Shown piece after piece: positions 25,064 through 33,480 of a stretch of 64,000 bases of DNA (its first letter is position 1; each line of letters starts with the position of its first letter). Source of the DNA: Oscillospiraceae bacterium (GTDB lineage Bacteria; Bacillota; Clostridia; Oscillospirales; CAG-272); the NCBI GenBank assembly GCA_015063385.1, contig SVUG01000001.1, positions 192,709-256,708 on the forward strand. Direction: 5' to 3'. The position numbers were made by a program, and so were the translations under genes. The notes under the pieces were generated by a model. That model saw nothing but the letters and a program-made list of their open reading frames with translations. It had not been told where the DNA came from and did not search any database.

Positions 25064-28003
25064 ATGAAAACACGCAGAATTTTAACCATTCTTGCAGCCG
25101 TTTTGATGCTTTGCTTGGCGTTCACGTCTTGCGATCTGCTTCCCGGCGGCAAAAACCCCACCGAGCACGTATGCGAAAGCGTCTGTGGCGAGTGCGGCAA
25201 GTGCCTTGATGCTGAGTGCACCGAGGACGCTTGTGCAGAGAAGTGTGAAGGACACGAGGTAGTAGATCCTACTCCCGATCCTGAACCTAATCCTAATCCC
25301 GATCCCGAACCTACTCACACCTGTGAGCACGCATGTGAAACCTGTGGCAAGTGCACCGATGCTGAATGCAACGACGCTGTATGCGCAGAGAAGTGCCCCA
25401 CTCACCACACCTGTGAGCACGCATGTGAAACCTGTGGCAAGTGCACCGATGCTGAATGCAACGACGCTGTATGTGCAGAGAAGTGCCCCACTCACCACAC
25501 CTGTGAGCACGCATGTGAAACCTGTGGCAAGTGCACCGATGCTGAATGCAACGACGCTGTATGTGCAGAGAAGCGCCCCACTCACCACACCTGCGAGCAT
25601 GAATGTGAAATCTGTGGCAAGTGCACCGATGCTGAATGCAACGACACTGTATGCGCAGAGAAGTGCCCCACTCACCACACCTGTGAGCACGTTTGCACCT
25701 TTGAGGGCTGCGGCAAGTGCCTTGACGCCGAGTGCGACGAGGACGTGTGCTCCGAGAAGTGTGACGGCAATCACCACGAGTGCGAGAATCCTTGTGATTT
25801 CTGCGGCAAGTGCCAGAACGAGTGTGACAACGTAAAGTGCGCTGAAAAGTGTGCTTGTACTACTCCCGTTATCGAGGTAAATCCCTCTGTAATGGAAATG
25901 TACGCAGGCGATGAAATTTGGCTTCTCTTCGGTGTGACTGTCACCGACGAGGGCGACGATGAGGTCGAGGTTCTCATTGAGGATGACCAGGAATTCGACG
26001 CTTCTGCCGAGGGTACTTACGTAATCACCTACCTTGCAATTAACAAGTTCGGCAGAGAGGCACGTGCTACACGTACCATCACCGTTCTTCCTGCAAAGTC
26101 CGACCTTGCTCTTGAGGTGACCGAAAACAAGCTCGGTGAAAACAAGTGGCAGGGCAATATAATCAACTTCAAGAACAAGCTCTTCGTAGAGCTTGACGGT
26201 AATTACACCTCCGATACTATCATCAGCGGTGTGTTCCACAACAATTCTAACGGTGACATCGTAGTTTCCATCCCCGGTGATTACGGTATCGCAGCAATCA
26301 TCACCGCAAACGGCGTAGTTATCGAGGGCCGTGACGGTTCGTCCGGCAAGCTTGTTAATGCGGCTAACCCCGTTCGTACCTCAAGCACCGCTTCCACTCT
26401 TCCCAGCGGCAAGAGCGTTGCAGCTAACTTCGCACAGGAAATGACCATTCCCGCAGGCGGCTACGCAATCGTTATCCAGACCGGTTATGCAGATAACGGA
26501 GCAGGCGCCTTTGACCATGACGGCCGTGGATTCATGAACTACAACGTAATCCACCAGTACGGCAACGTCGTTCGTCTGCTTTGGGTTGACGACCAGACCA
26601 TTCTTACTCCTTACGAAAACCAGGCACCCGTTGTTTCCGGTCACACCACTACCGTTTATGCAGGTAGCGTTGACTTCGACATCAACAAGGTTCTTGAGGG
26701 CGTAAAGGCTATCGACGATAAGGGCACCTTCGAGCCCACCGACGACGTTCCCGTTGAGATCACCATCGCAGATCTCGGTGGCTTCAACATCGAGGTTGCA
26801 GGTACTTACACCATCACCCTTACCGCAACCGACGGTACTCTTACCACTACCGTAACCCGTCAGGTTGAGGTTACCACCTCTATTTACACCATCATCATTG
26901 GCAACGGCTCTAAGAGCCAGAAGGACTTCCTTTCTGATTACGTAGCTATTGATAAAGACCTTACCAAGCTTGGTAACTATCAGTTCATCATCTATTCTCC
27001 CGCTTACAACAAGGGCATCAACTTTGCTAACGGCTACGGCGAAGCAATAGTTGTTAACAAGTACGGCGAGGTAGTTCGTATTTACGACGGTGCTAACGGC
27101 AAGTACTATGATGAGAATAACAAGAGCGGTGTTCAGGATGCAACTAAGTGCACCGCGTCAGGCTATCTCACCGAGGCGTACAACTCTCGCCAGGAGGGTG
27201 AATGGATCCTTGTTGGTCCTAACGGCAACGGTAACATCGGTCGTCAGTTCATTCTTGACAACCGTACCATCGGCGCTAAGGTAGTTCTTCCCGACGTAAC
27301 CTTCGCGGCACACGAGTGTGTAAGCGTATGTGCTAAGTGCGGCGGCTGCCTTGACGAGGCTTGCCAGGAGGATGCTTGCGCAACCAAGTGCTCCTGCCAC
27401 AAGTGCGAGAGCATCTGTGAAATCTGCGGCAAATGTACTGATACAACATGTACCGAGGAAATCTGCACATCTAATCAGTGCCAGGGCCACGCTCATCTTT
27501 GTGAGAGCAAGTGCGAGTATTGCTCCGGCTGTACTGACTCCTCCTGCACAGAGGATGCTTGCCTTACCAAGTGCGAGGGTCACTCCGGTCACCTTATCCT
27601 CACCATCGGCTCCAAGAAGTACGAGGCTACCGAGAATATGTGGGCAAAGAACACCCAGGTTACCTCCTCCAACGCTGCCAATAAGGCAGTATGGATCTTC
27701 GACAAGAGCTATACCGGCACAGTTGCAACCAACGGCTACGGCGTAGCAGTAGTTCTTGACGCCGAGGGCAAGGTAGCAAGAGTTTACGACGGCGCTAACG
27801 GTGGTTATTGGCTTCCTAGCGGTAAGCAGGCTTCCGCGCACTTCACCACCTCCAGCTACGCAACAGTTGCTTGGGGTGAGCTCCAGGAGGGCGAAACTCT
27901 TATCGTTCTTCCTAACGGTCCCGATGGCAACAAGGGTCGTCAGCTTGGTCTTGACTGCCGTTACCTCTTCGGTCAGAAGCTGAACATCACTATCGTTGAG
28001 TAA
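25064..28003 (+). CDS. Cys-rich repeat surface lipoprotein with Ig-like domains
   Basis: A 979-residue lipoprotein: signal peptide and lipobox LAFTSC with Cys23, start behind AGGAGG. Residues about 34-265 hold seven Cys-rich repeats, four of them near-identical 30-residue copies, interrupted by a PDPEPNPNPDPEP spacer. Two beta-sandwich, Ig-like DUF5011-type segments follow (about 266-345 and 520-605; TYVITYLAINKFGREA, GTYTITLTATDG). Three further Cys-rich repeats lie at about 748-842. Two similar beta domains (about 610-740 and 845-978) share motifs such as RVYDGANG and GRQ. No catalytic motif is visible; adhesion, glycan binding or metal binding are possible. It lies between two other proteins with the same repeat. 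Confidence 0.82.
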   Translation: MKTRRILTILAAVLMLCLAFTSCDLLPGGKNPTEHVCESVCGECGKCLDAECTEDACAEKCEGHEVVDPTPDPEPNPNPDPEPTHTCEHACETCGKCTDAECNDAVCAEKCPTHHTCEHACETCGKCTDAECNDAVCAEKCPTHHTCEHACETCGKCTDAECNDAVCAEKRPTHHTCEHECEICGKCTDAECNDTVCAEKCPTHHTCEHVCTFEGCGKCLDAECDEDVCSEKCDGNHHECENPCDFCGKCQNECDNVKCAEKCACTTPVIEVNPSVMEMYAGDEIWLLFGVTVTDEGDDEVEVLIEDDQEFDASAEGTYVITYLAINKFGREARATRTITVLPAKSDLALEVTENKLGENKWQGNIINFKNKLFVELDGNYTSDTIISGVFHNNSNGDIVVSIPGDYGIAAIITANGVVIEGRDGSSGKLVNAANPVRTSSTASTLPSGKSVAANFAQEMTIPAGGYAIVIQTGYADNGAGAFDHDGRGFMNYNVIHQYGNVVRLLWVDDQTILTPYENQAPVVSGHTTTVYAGSVDFDINKVLEGVKAIDDKGTFEPTDDVPVEITIADLGGFNIEVAGTYTITLTATDGTLTTTVTRQVEVTTSIYTIIIGNGSKSQKDFLSDYVAIDKDLTKLGNYQFIIYSPAYNKGINFANGYGEAIVVNKYGEVVRIYDGANGKYYDENNKSGVQDATKCTASGYLTEAYNSRQEGEWILVGPNGNGNIGRQFILDNRTIGAKVVLPDVTFAAHECVSVCAKCGGCLDEACQEDACATKCSCHKCESICEICGKCTDTTCTEEICTSNQCQGHAHLCESKCEYCSGCTDSSCTEDACLTKCEGHSGHLILTIGSKKYEATENMWAKNTQVTSSNAANKAVWIFDKSYTGTVATNGYGVAVVLDAEGKVARVYDGANGGYWLPSGKQASAHFTTSSYATVAWGELQEGETLIVLPNGPDGNKGRQLGLDCRYLFGQKLNITIVE
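25316..25675 (+). repeat. Four 90-bp tandem repeats coding Cys-rich units
   Basis: Units start at 25316, 25406, 25496 and 25586, each exactly 90 bp (30 codons). The first three are nearly identical in DNA, which indicates recent duplication. The third has one seventh-Cys codon changed (TGC to CGC, Cys to Arg, in AEKRPTHH). More diverged units flank the array. Confidence 0.95.
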
Positions 28004-28027
28004 TTTAACTACATTTAATTAAATATT

Positions 28028-28054
28028 GCTCCCATCGCCCTCGGCGGTGGGAGC
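28028..28054 (+). other. Strong intercistronic hairpin without T run
   Basis: GCTCCCATCGCC and the facing GGCGGTGGGAGC form a very stable stem around CTCG, 17 bases before the phosphodiester glycosidase start codon. Lack of a T run argues against simple termination; RNA processing or stabilisation between the two genes is more likely. Confidence 0.5.
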
Positions 28055-28070
28055 ACAAAAAGAGATTGAT

Positions 28071-29999
28071 ATGAAAAAAACTATAATATCCATAGCTCTG
28101 GCGCTGACTATGATTCTTACTATGTGCATCAGCGCCGCAGCGTTTTCCGCAACCGTGCTTGACAGTCCGACTTATTCCAAGAATATCGACGGCATCAAGT
28201 ACGTAGAGAAAACGACCACAGAAAACGGCTCAACGCAAAAGATTTTTTACGGTGAGTACGATACGACAAGCGCAGACGCTAAATACCAGTGGGTGCTTCA
28301 CAGCATTCGCACGGATGCAGGCACTACGCTCTCTACCGTAAAGGCTATTGCACAGGATTACGAGGCACAGACCGGCAACAAGGTTATGCTCGCCGTAAAC
28401 GGTGACTATTTCTCCGAGGGCGAGCCTGTAGATTCCTACGTTGTTGACGGCGAGGTTGTCAAAGTGGGCGGTATGTCGAACAAAAACAGCCTTGGCTTTG
28501 ACAACAACGGCATAGTTGCGATAGGCAGAATGACCGAGACCAATCAGCATATCAAGCTCTACGACAAGAGCGGCAACCACACCGCTACTCTTGACATTGA
28601 TGAGTTTAATAGGCAGCCTCGCGAGGGACAGATTGCCATTTACAACACCCCCGGTACTTACACGGTAACTAACGCCGGTGTAAGAATTGTAACTGCATCC
28701 AACACGGCAAATCTTAATGCGGCGACCGTTCTTGGTACTGACGCAACGATGATTGACGGCAAGATCGCCGAGAGCAAGACCTTTACTCTTAAGGGCAGTC
28801 AGTTCGCGGTAGTTTATACGGCTGCTCATACAAATGAATTGAATAAATATCAGTATGGCTGGAAGCTCGATCTTGCAAGTAGACCTGCAGGCAATTTTGC
28901 AGGCTGTGAGTGGGTAATCGGCGGTTACAGCATACTCGTAAACAACGGTGTACAGAACACCAACTGCCATACCGACAACAGCGGTGATGCTGCTGCTCCC
29001 CGTACGTTTGTCGGATTTAAGGCAGACGGCACCGGCTTTGTGTGCGTAGTTGACGGACGCGGCGCCGGCGGCTCGACGGGTATTACCGTAAACAAGGAAG
29101 CAGAGCTTGCCAAGGCGCTCGGAGCGCAGTATGCTCTTGAGCTTGACGGCGGTGGCTCATCTACCATGATCGTTCGCATTAACGACACTCTTACATTGCG
29201 AAACAGCCCCTCTGACGGAAGCATGCGCAGCGTTGCAAACGCGATTCTTTTAGTAGAAAAGGAGCACGAGTGTAAGAGCGTATGTGAACAGTGCGGAAAG
29301 TGTACGAATGCCCTCTGCGCTGAGGACGCTTGTACTTCAAAGTGCGGCGGCCACCACGTATGCGAGAGCGTATGCCCGAAGTGCCAGCTTTGCCTTGATA
29401 AAGCATGCGATGACACCGCTTGTGCAAACAAGTGCCAAGACCACCACACCTGCGAGAGCGTATGCCCGAAGTGCCAGCTTTGCCTTGACAAAGCGTGCGA
29501 TGACACCGCTTGTGCAAACAAGTGCCAAGGCCACCACACCTGCGAGAGCGTATGCCCGAAGTGCCAGCTTTGCCTTGACAAAGCGTGCGATGACCCCGCT
29601 TGTGCAAACAAGTGTCAGGGACATCACACCTGCGAGAGCGTATGTCCGAAATGCCAGCTTTGCCTTGACGAAGCATGCGATGACCCCGCTTGCGCAAACA
29701 AGTGTCAGGGACATCACACCTGTGAGAGCGTGTGTGAGGAGTGCGGCAAATGTACTGATAGCACTTGCGATGACGACGCTTGCACGAGTAAGTGTGAGGG
29801 ACATAACGTTCAGGTAGAGCCTGATAATCCAGAGAATCCGGAAGACCCCGGCGAGTCCGATGAGCCTATAGAAGATCCCTCTCTTCCCACAGAGCCCGAG
29901 ACTCCCGACGTTGTACCCGAAAAACAGAACCCGTTTATTGCTTTCATTATGTCGATAATAGAAGCAATTAAAAACTTTTTTGCAAATCTTTTTAAATAA
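28071..29999 (+). CDS. Secreted phosphodiester glycosidase (NAGPA domain) with Cys-rich repeats
   Basis: A 642-residue exported protein from ATG 28071 with a signal peptide ending near SAAAFS. Residues about 95-395 are a phosphodiester glycosidase/NAGPA (DUF2233) domain: AVNGDYFSEGEP, RTFVGF, then the hallmark ALELDGGGSSTM. This family includes the mammalian uncovering enzyme that removes alpha-GlcNAc from GlcNAc-1-P-mannose; bacterial members act on phosphodiester-linked sugars of envelope or glycan polymers. Six Cys-rich repeats follow (about 399-580), then a Pro/Glu/Asp spacer and a hydrophobic-basic C-terminal helix (FIMSIIEAIKNFFANLFK). The NAGPA call is firm; substrate is inferred. Confidence 0.9.
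   Translation: MKKTIISIALALTMILTMCISAAAFSATVLDSPTYSKNIDGIKYVEKTTTENGSTQKIFYGEYDTTSADAKYQWVLHSIRTDAGTTLSTVKAIAQDYEAQTGNKVMLAVNGDYFSEGEPVDSYVVDGEVVKVGGMSNKNSLGFDNNGIVAIGRMTETNQHIKLYDKSGNHTATLDIDEFNRQPREGQIAIYNTPGTYTVTNAGVRIVTASNTANLNAATVLGTDATMIDGKIAESKTFTLKGSQFAVVYTAAHTNELNKYQYGWKLDLASRPAGNFAGCEWVIGGYSILVNNGVQNTNCHTDNSGDAAAPRTFVGFKADGTGFVCVVDGRGAGGSTGITVNKEAELAKALGAQYALELDGGGSSTMIVRINDTLTLRNSPSDGSMRSVANAILLVEKEHECKSVCEQCGKCTNALCAEDACTSKCGGHHVCESVCPKCQLCLDKACDDTACANKCQDHHTCESVCPKCQLCLDKACDDTACANKCQGHHTCESVCPKCQLCLDKACDDPACANKCQGHHTCESVCPKCQLCLDEACDDPACANKCQGHHTCESVCEECGKCTDSTCDDDACTSKCEGHNVQVEPDNPENPEDPGESDEPIEDPSLPTEPETPDVVPEKQNPFIAFIMSIIEAIKNFFANLFK
29355..29714 (+). repeat. Four 90-bp tandem repeats in the phosphodiester glycosidase gene
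   Basis: Units start at 29355, 29445, 29535 and 29625 and encode near-identical copies with the core CPKCQLCLD and CANKCQ. The unit length equals that of the array in the preceding gene, but the sequence subtype differs (PKCQLCLD against ETCGKCTD), so each array seems to have expanded within its own gene. Confidence 0.95.
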
Positions 30000-30028
30000 A
30001 ACGCATTAAATCATAAAAGGAGAAAACC

Positions 30029-31633
30029 ATGAAAAAGATATTATCCTTAATTCTTTGTGTAGCAATGCTTCTTTCCAGCATGCTCGCAATTACCTCCTGT
30101 AAGGGTGGCGGCGGAAACGGCGGCGGAAACGGCGGCGGAAACGGCGGCGGTGGTGACGAGATTAACCTTAACCTCGATCTCAGCAAAAAGCCCACTCTTA
30201 AGGTTCTCATGCCTAACTCCGGTAAGAGCATTGAGAGCGTTAACGACAACGTAAACGCTGCTCTTATTGAGCAACTCACCGGCTACAAGGTAGAATATAC
30301 TCAGCTTCCCGCTGTTGACGCAGGCAAGACCCTTAACACCGAGCTCATGGACAAGAAGCAGTACGATGCAATGAAGCTCACCAAGGATCAGTTCAGCGAT
30401 CTTGTTAACCAGGATCTTCTTGTTGACCTTACTGATGCACTCGACGTTTACGGCAAGGATATTCTTGCTAACATTTCCGACGAGTCCTGGGACGTTGTCA
30501 CCATTGACGGACGTATCTACGGTATTCCCGAGCGCGCTTCAAGCGACAATATTGAGAACCCCATAGTTCTTAACAATGACCTTATGCTTAAGCTTGGTCT
30601 TGACGAGCCTGAAACTCTTGAAGATTTTACAAACGTTCTTAAGGAAATGAGTGCATATCTTGGCAAGCCCGCGCTTACCTTTGATAAGTACACTCCTCTC
30701 GTTTATGCTATCTCCGCTGCTTTTGGTATCTATTCCTACTGGCAGGAATACACCGTAAACGGCAAGACCGAGGTTCTGTTCTATATGAACGCTCCCGGAT
30801 ACAAGGATTACATTGATTACATGAACAACCTTTACAACCTCGGTTATATCGACGTTGAGGTTGTCACCAACACCGCAGCTGATGCTACTACCCGTTTCGT
30901 TAAAGGCTTCCAGTCAGGAAGCGACGGAGCAAAGGCGGGTGCGTTTGCTTGCTCTCTCTGGTCCGTTCCTTCTATCGTCACCTCTCTTCAGAGCAACGGT
31001 ATCATTAACGCAAATCAGGCAGCAGGCGAGCTTGACGATTACCTCTACTACGTTCGTTCCCTTAAGAAGAACGCATCTGATGCAGAAAAGGTATATCGCA
31101 GCAGCGGTTATACCTACATCACTGCTATTCCTTACTACATGGCAGAGAATGCAGGCTATGCTATTGACTGGATGAACTCCAAGATAAAGGACACCGAGAC
31201 TGAGGATAACTTCCGTCAGATGGTTCTTGGTACTGAGGGAACTCACTACAGCAAGGATGCAAACGGCAACTATTTCCCCATCGACCCTGCATTTGCAGAG
31301 AAGGATGATGCAAGCTACTATATGACCGGCTCCAACGAGAACAAGTACACTGAGTACTGGAAGGCTCGTGTTCGTAAGCAGGCTGAGCTCTTCAGAGCTT
31401 GGAGCGAGCTTATGGAGGATGCTGACACCGTAGGCGTATACAATATCGTTGATTTCACTCCTCCCATCGAGGATTATAACTCTAACCGTTCCGCTATCGA
31501 GGAATATGCACAGAACCAGTTCTACATCATGCTTAAGAATGGCTCCGGTGAGCTTAACAACTATCTCACTCAGCTCAACGGCAGCAAGGGATGTAAGGAA
31601 GCTACCGACGCAATCAACGAGTGGTACAAATAA
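30029..31633 (+). CDS. Sugar ABC transporter substrate-binding lipoprotein (LplA type)
   Basis: A 534-residue lipoprotein with lipobox AITSC (Cys24), start behind AAAGGAG. A Gly/Asn spacer follows the Cys. The remaining sequence shows the large (about 530 residues) extracellular solute-binding fold used with LplB/LplC (YtcP)-type permeases: KPTLKVLMPNSG at the first strand, TELMDKKQYDAMKLT, YGIPERASSDN and a Trp/Tyr-rich binding cleft. It captures an oligosaccharide outside the membrane and delivers it to the permeases encoded directly downstream. Confidence 0.93.
   Translation: MKKILSLILCVAMLLSSMLAITSCKGGGGNGGGNGGGNGGGGDEINLNLDLSKKPTLKVLMPNSGKSIESVNDNVNAALIEQLTGYKVEYTQLPAVDAGKTLNTELMDKKQYDAMKLTKDQFSDLVNQDLLVDLTDALDVYGKDILANISDESWDVVTIDGRIYGIPERASSDNIENPIVLNNDLMLKLGLDEPETLEDFTNVLKEMSAYLGKPALTFDKYTPLVYAISAAFGIYSYWQEYTVNGKTEVLFYMNAPGYKDYIDYMNNLYNLGYIDVEVVTNTAADATTRFVKGFQSGSDGAKAGAFACSLWSVPSIVTSLQSNGIINANQAAGELDDYLYYVRSLKKNASDAEKVYRSSGYTYITAIPYYMAENAGYAIDWMNSKIKDTETEDNFRQMVLGTEGTHYSKDANGNYFPIDPAFAEKDDASYYMTGSNENKYTEYWKARVRKQAELFRAWSELMEDADTVGVYNIVDFTPPIEDYNSNRSAIEEYAQNQFYIMLKNGSGELNNYLTQLNGSKGCKEATDAINEWYK
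30107..30142 (+). repeat. Three 12-bp repeats coding a GGGN spacer
   Basis: Three perfect copies of GGCGGCGGAAAC follow the lipidated Cys codon and encode Gly-Gly-Gly-Asn units, a flexible spacer between lipid anchor and binding domain. Confidence 0.9.
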
Positions 31634-31665
31634 GGCAAAAAATAAGACGCTGTTAGGAGTACGCT

Positions 31666-32607
31666 ATGAGCGTTAAAACTAAAAAAATGACCCTTGCACA
31701 AAAGGTCAAAAAGCACAAGCACTTAATTCCGTTCGTTATCCCTGCAATACTTTTCGCACTTGTTTTCTGTTATCTGCCTATGGCGGGTATCGTAATTGCG
31801 TTCAAGGATAATCCTAATTTCGTGCGTTATGACGTCTTTGAGGCTCTTTCGAGAGCCGACTGGACGATGGAGAATTTTGAAAAGATTTTCTCCGACCCGG
31901 AAATTTTCAGTGTTGTTAAAAACACACTCATTATTTCCATAATGAAAATAGTAATACTGTTCCCGTTGCCCGTAGTTCTGGCAGTTATGATAACCGAGTT
32001 AAGGAGCAAGCGCTTTTCCAAGCTCGTGCAGGGCGTTGTTTTCCTGCCTCACTTCTTCTCTTGGGTAGTTATCGTGGGTATCTTTAACAGTATTTTTGGA
32101 CTTTACGGTCCTGTAAACAACTTCGTTGAAATTCTGGGCGGCGAGGCCACTCACTTTATGGGTGAGCCCGGCTGGTTCAGATGGCTGGTCGTTATCCTTT
32201 CGGGCTGGAAGGAAATCGGTTATAGCTCTATAGTTTACATAGCTGCGATTATGTCGATTGACCCCTCTCTTTACGAGGCCGCGAAGATTGACGGAGCAAG
32301 CAAGCTAAAGCAGATATGGAGCATCACCATTCCCTCCATTCTTCCCACTATTATAGTAATGCTTATCATTCGTATCGGATACCTTATGGATGCGGGCTTC
32401 GAGCAGGTTTACGCTATGCTGAATCCCAACACTCAGGCAACAGGTGAAATCATTGGCACTTACGTATATAAGCTGGGACTTGGATACGCCAAGAACGATT
32501 ACGGACTTTCCACAGCGGTTGGTCTGTTGAACGGACTTATTTCCATGGCTCTTATTCTTGGAGCTAACTACATCAGTAAAAAGAAGACGGGAAGTGGTGT
32601 GTGGTAA
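31666..32607 (+). CDS. Sugar ABC transporter permease (LplB type)
   Basis: A 313-residue inner-membrane protein with six predicted membrane segments. The EAA loop that contacts the ATPase is visible near residue 205 (LYEAAKIDGASKLKQIWSIT). The N-terminal motif LIPFVIPAILFALVFCYLPM is typical of the polysaccharide CUT1 LplB group. It overlaps the next permease gene by one base (TAATG), showing coupled translation. Confidence 0.95.
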   Translation: MSVKTKKMTLAQKVKKHKHLIPFVIPAILFALVFCYLPMAGIVIAFKDNPNFVRYDVFEALSRADWTMENFEKIFSDPEIFSVVKNTLIISIMKIVILFPLPVVLAVMITELRSKRFSKLVQGVVFLPHFFSWVVIVGIFNSIFGLYGPVNNFVEILGGEATHFMGEPGWFRWLVVILSGWKEIGYSSIVYIAAIMSIDPSLYEAAKIDGASKLKQIWSITIPSILPTIIVMLIIRIGYLMDAGFEQVYAMLNPNTQATGEIIGTYVYKLGLGYAKNDYGLSTAVGLLNGLISMALILGANYISKKKTGSGVW

Positions 32608-33479
32608 TGGATAATAAAGTATTGAATAAAAAGAGAAAAGTTAAAGAAAATACCGTATTTAACATAATCAACGTGGCACTTTTGGTGATAATATCGCTTA
32701 TCTGCTTTATGCCATTCTTGAATGTTATTTCGGTAGCATTATCCACCGCGGGATTTGATATCAACTTCTCGCCCAAGGGATTCACCCTCTTTAATTTCCA
32801 GCACGTATTCAGCGACGCGGGATTCTGGAGAGCGCTTGGCGTTTCATTCTTCGTAGTCGTTGTGGGAACGGCACTGTCGGTTATGGTAATGTTCTCTGCA
32901 GCATACGCGCTGTCAAAGAAGGATTTTCCGTTCCGCAGAGGTATTATGGTATTCTTTATCATTACCATGATATTCAGCGGAGGTATGGTACCCAACTACA
33001 TCGTCGTCAGAGAGCTTGGCCTTACAGGCAGCCCGTGGGCGCTTGTACTGCCGTCTGTTGTCCAGGTATATAATCTTATACTTATAAGAAGCTATCTTGA
33101 GGGACTGCCTCAGGAGCTTGAGGAGTCTGCGGGCATCGACGGAGCAAACAGCTTACAGATAATGTTCAGAGTTTTGCTTCCCGTATCCATGCCGTGTGTA
33201 GCGAGCGTAAGCTTGTTTACCGCAGTCACCTTCTGGAACAACTATACCAGCGCGCTGCTTTACCTTGGCACGTCTGAAAAATGGTATCCTCTCTCGCTTT
33301 ACATACTTAACTATATTCAGGCGGGAGCAGACGTTCTTGACGTAAGCAAGGAGGCTATTCAGCACGCCAACATTGAATCGGCAATGATAGTCGTAAGTAT
33401 AATACCCATTCTTCTCGTGTATCCCTTCGTTTTGAAGTATTTCACTAAGGGTGTCACGGTTGGTGCAGTAAAGGGATAA
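32607..33479 (+). CDS. Sugar ABC transporter permease (LplC/YtcP type)
   Basis: A 290-residue permease starting at ATG 32607, whose A is the last base of the upstream stop codon. Six membrane segments and the EAA loop (ELEESAGIDGANSLQIMFRV) identify it as the second CUT1 permease. The C-terminal motif YPFVLKYFTKGVTVGAVKG is diagnostic of the YtcP/LplC group. It pairs with the permease just upstream. Confidence 0.95.
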   Translation: MDNKVLNKKRKVKENTVFNIINVALLVIISLICFMPFLNVISVALSTAGFDINFSPKGFTLFNFQHVFSDAGFWRALGVSFFVVVVGTALSVMVMFSAAYALSKKDFPFRRGIMVFFIITMIFSGGMVPNYIVVRELGLTGSPWALVLPSVVQVYNLILIRSYLEGLPQELEESAGIDGANSLQIMFRVLLPVSMPCVASVSLFTAVTFWNNYTSALLYLGTSEKWYPLSLYILNYIQAGADVLDVSKEAIQHANIESAMIVVSIIPILLVYPFVLKYFTKGVTVGAVKG

Positions 33480-33480
33480 T

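Noticed and set aside
25082..26239. Minus- and plus-strand repetitive open frames across the Cys-repeat array
   Set aside because: The 90-bp tandem repeat keeps several frames open at once; only the sense frame has a signal peptide, lipobox and conserved Cys pattern.
25316..29714. CRISPR-like regularly spaced repeats
   Set aside because: The repeats are contiguous 90-bp coding units without unique spacers, and no cas gene is present.
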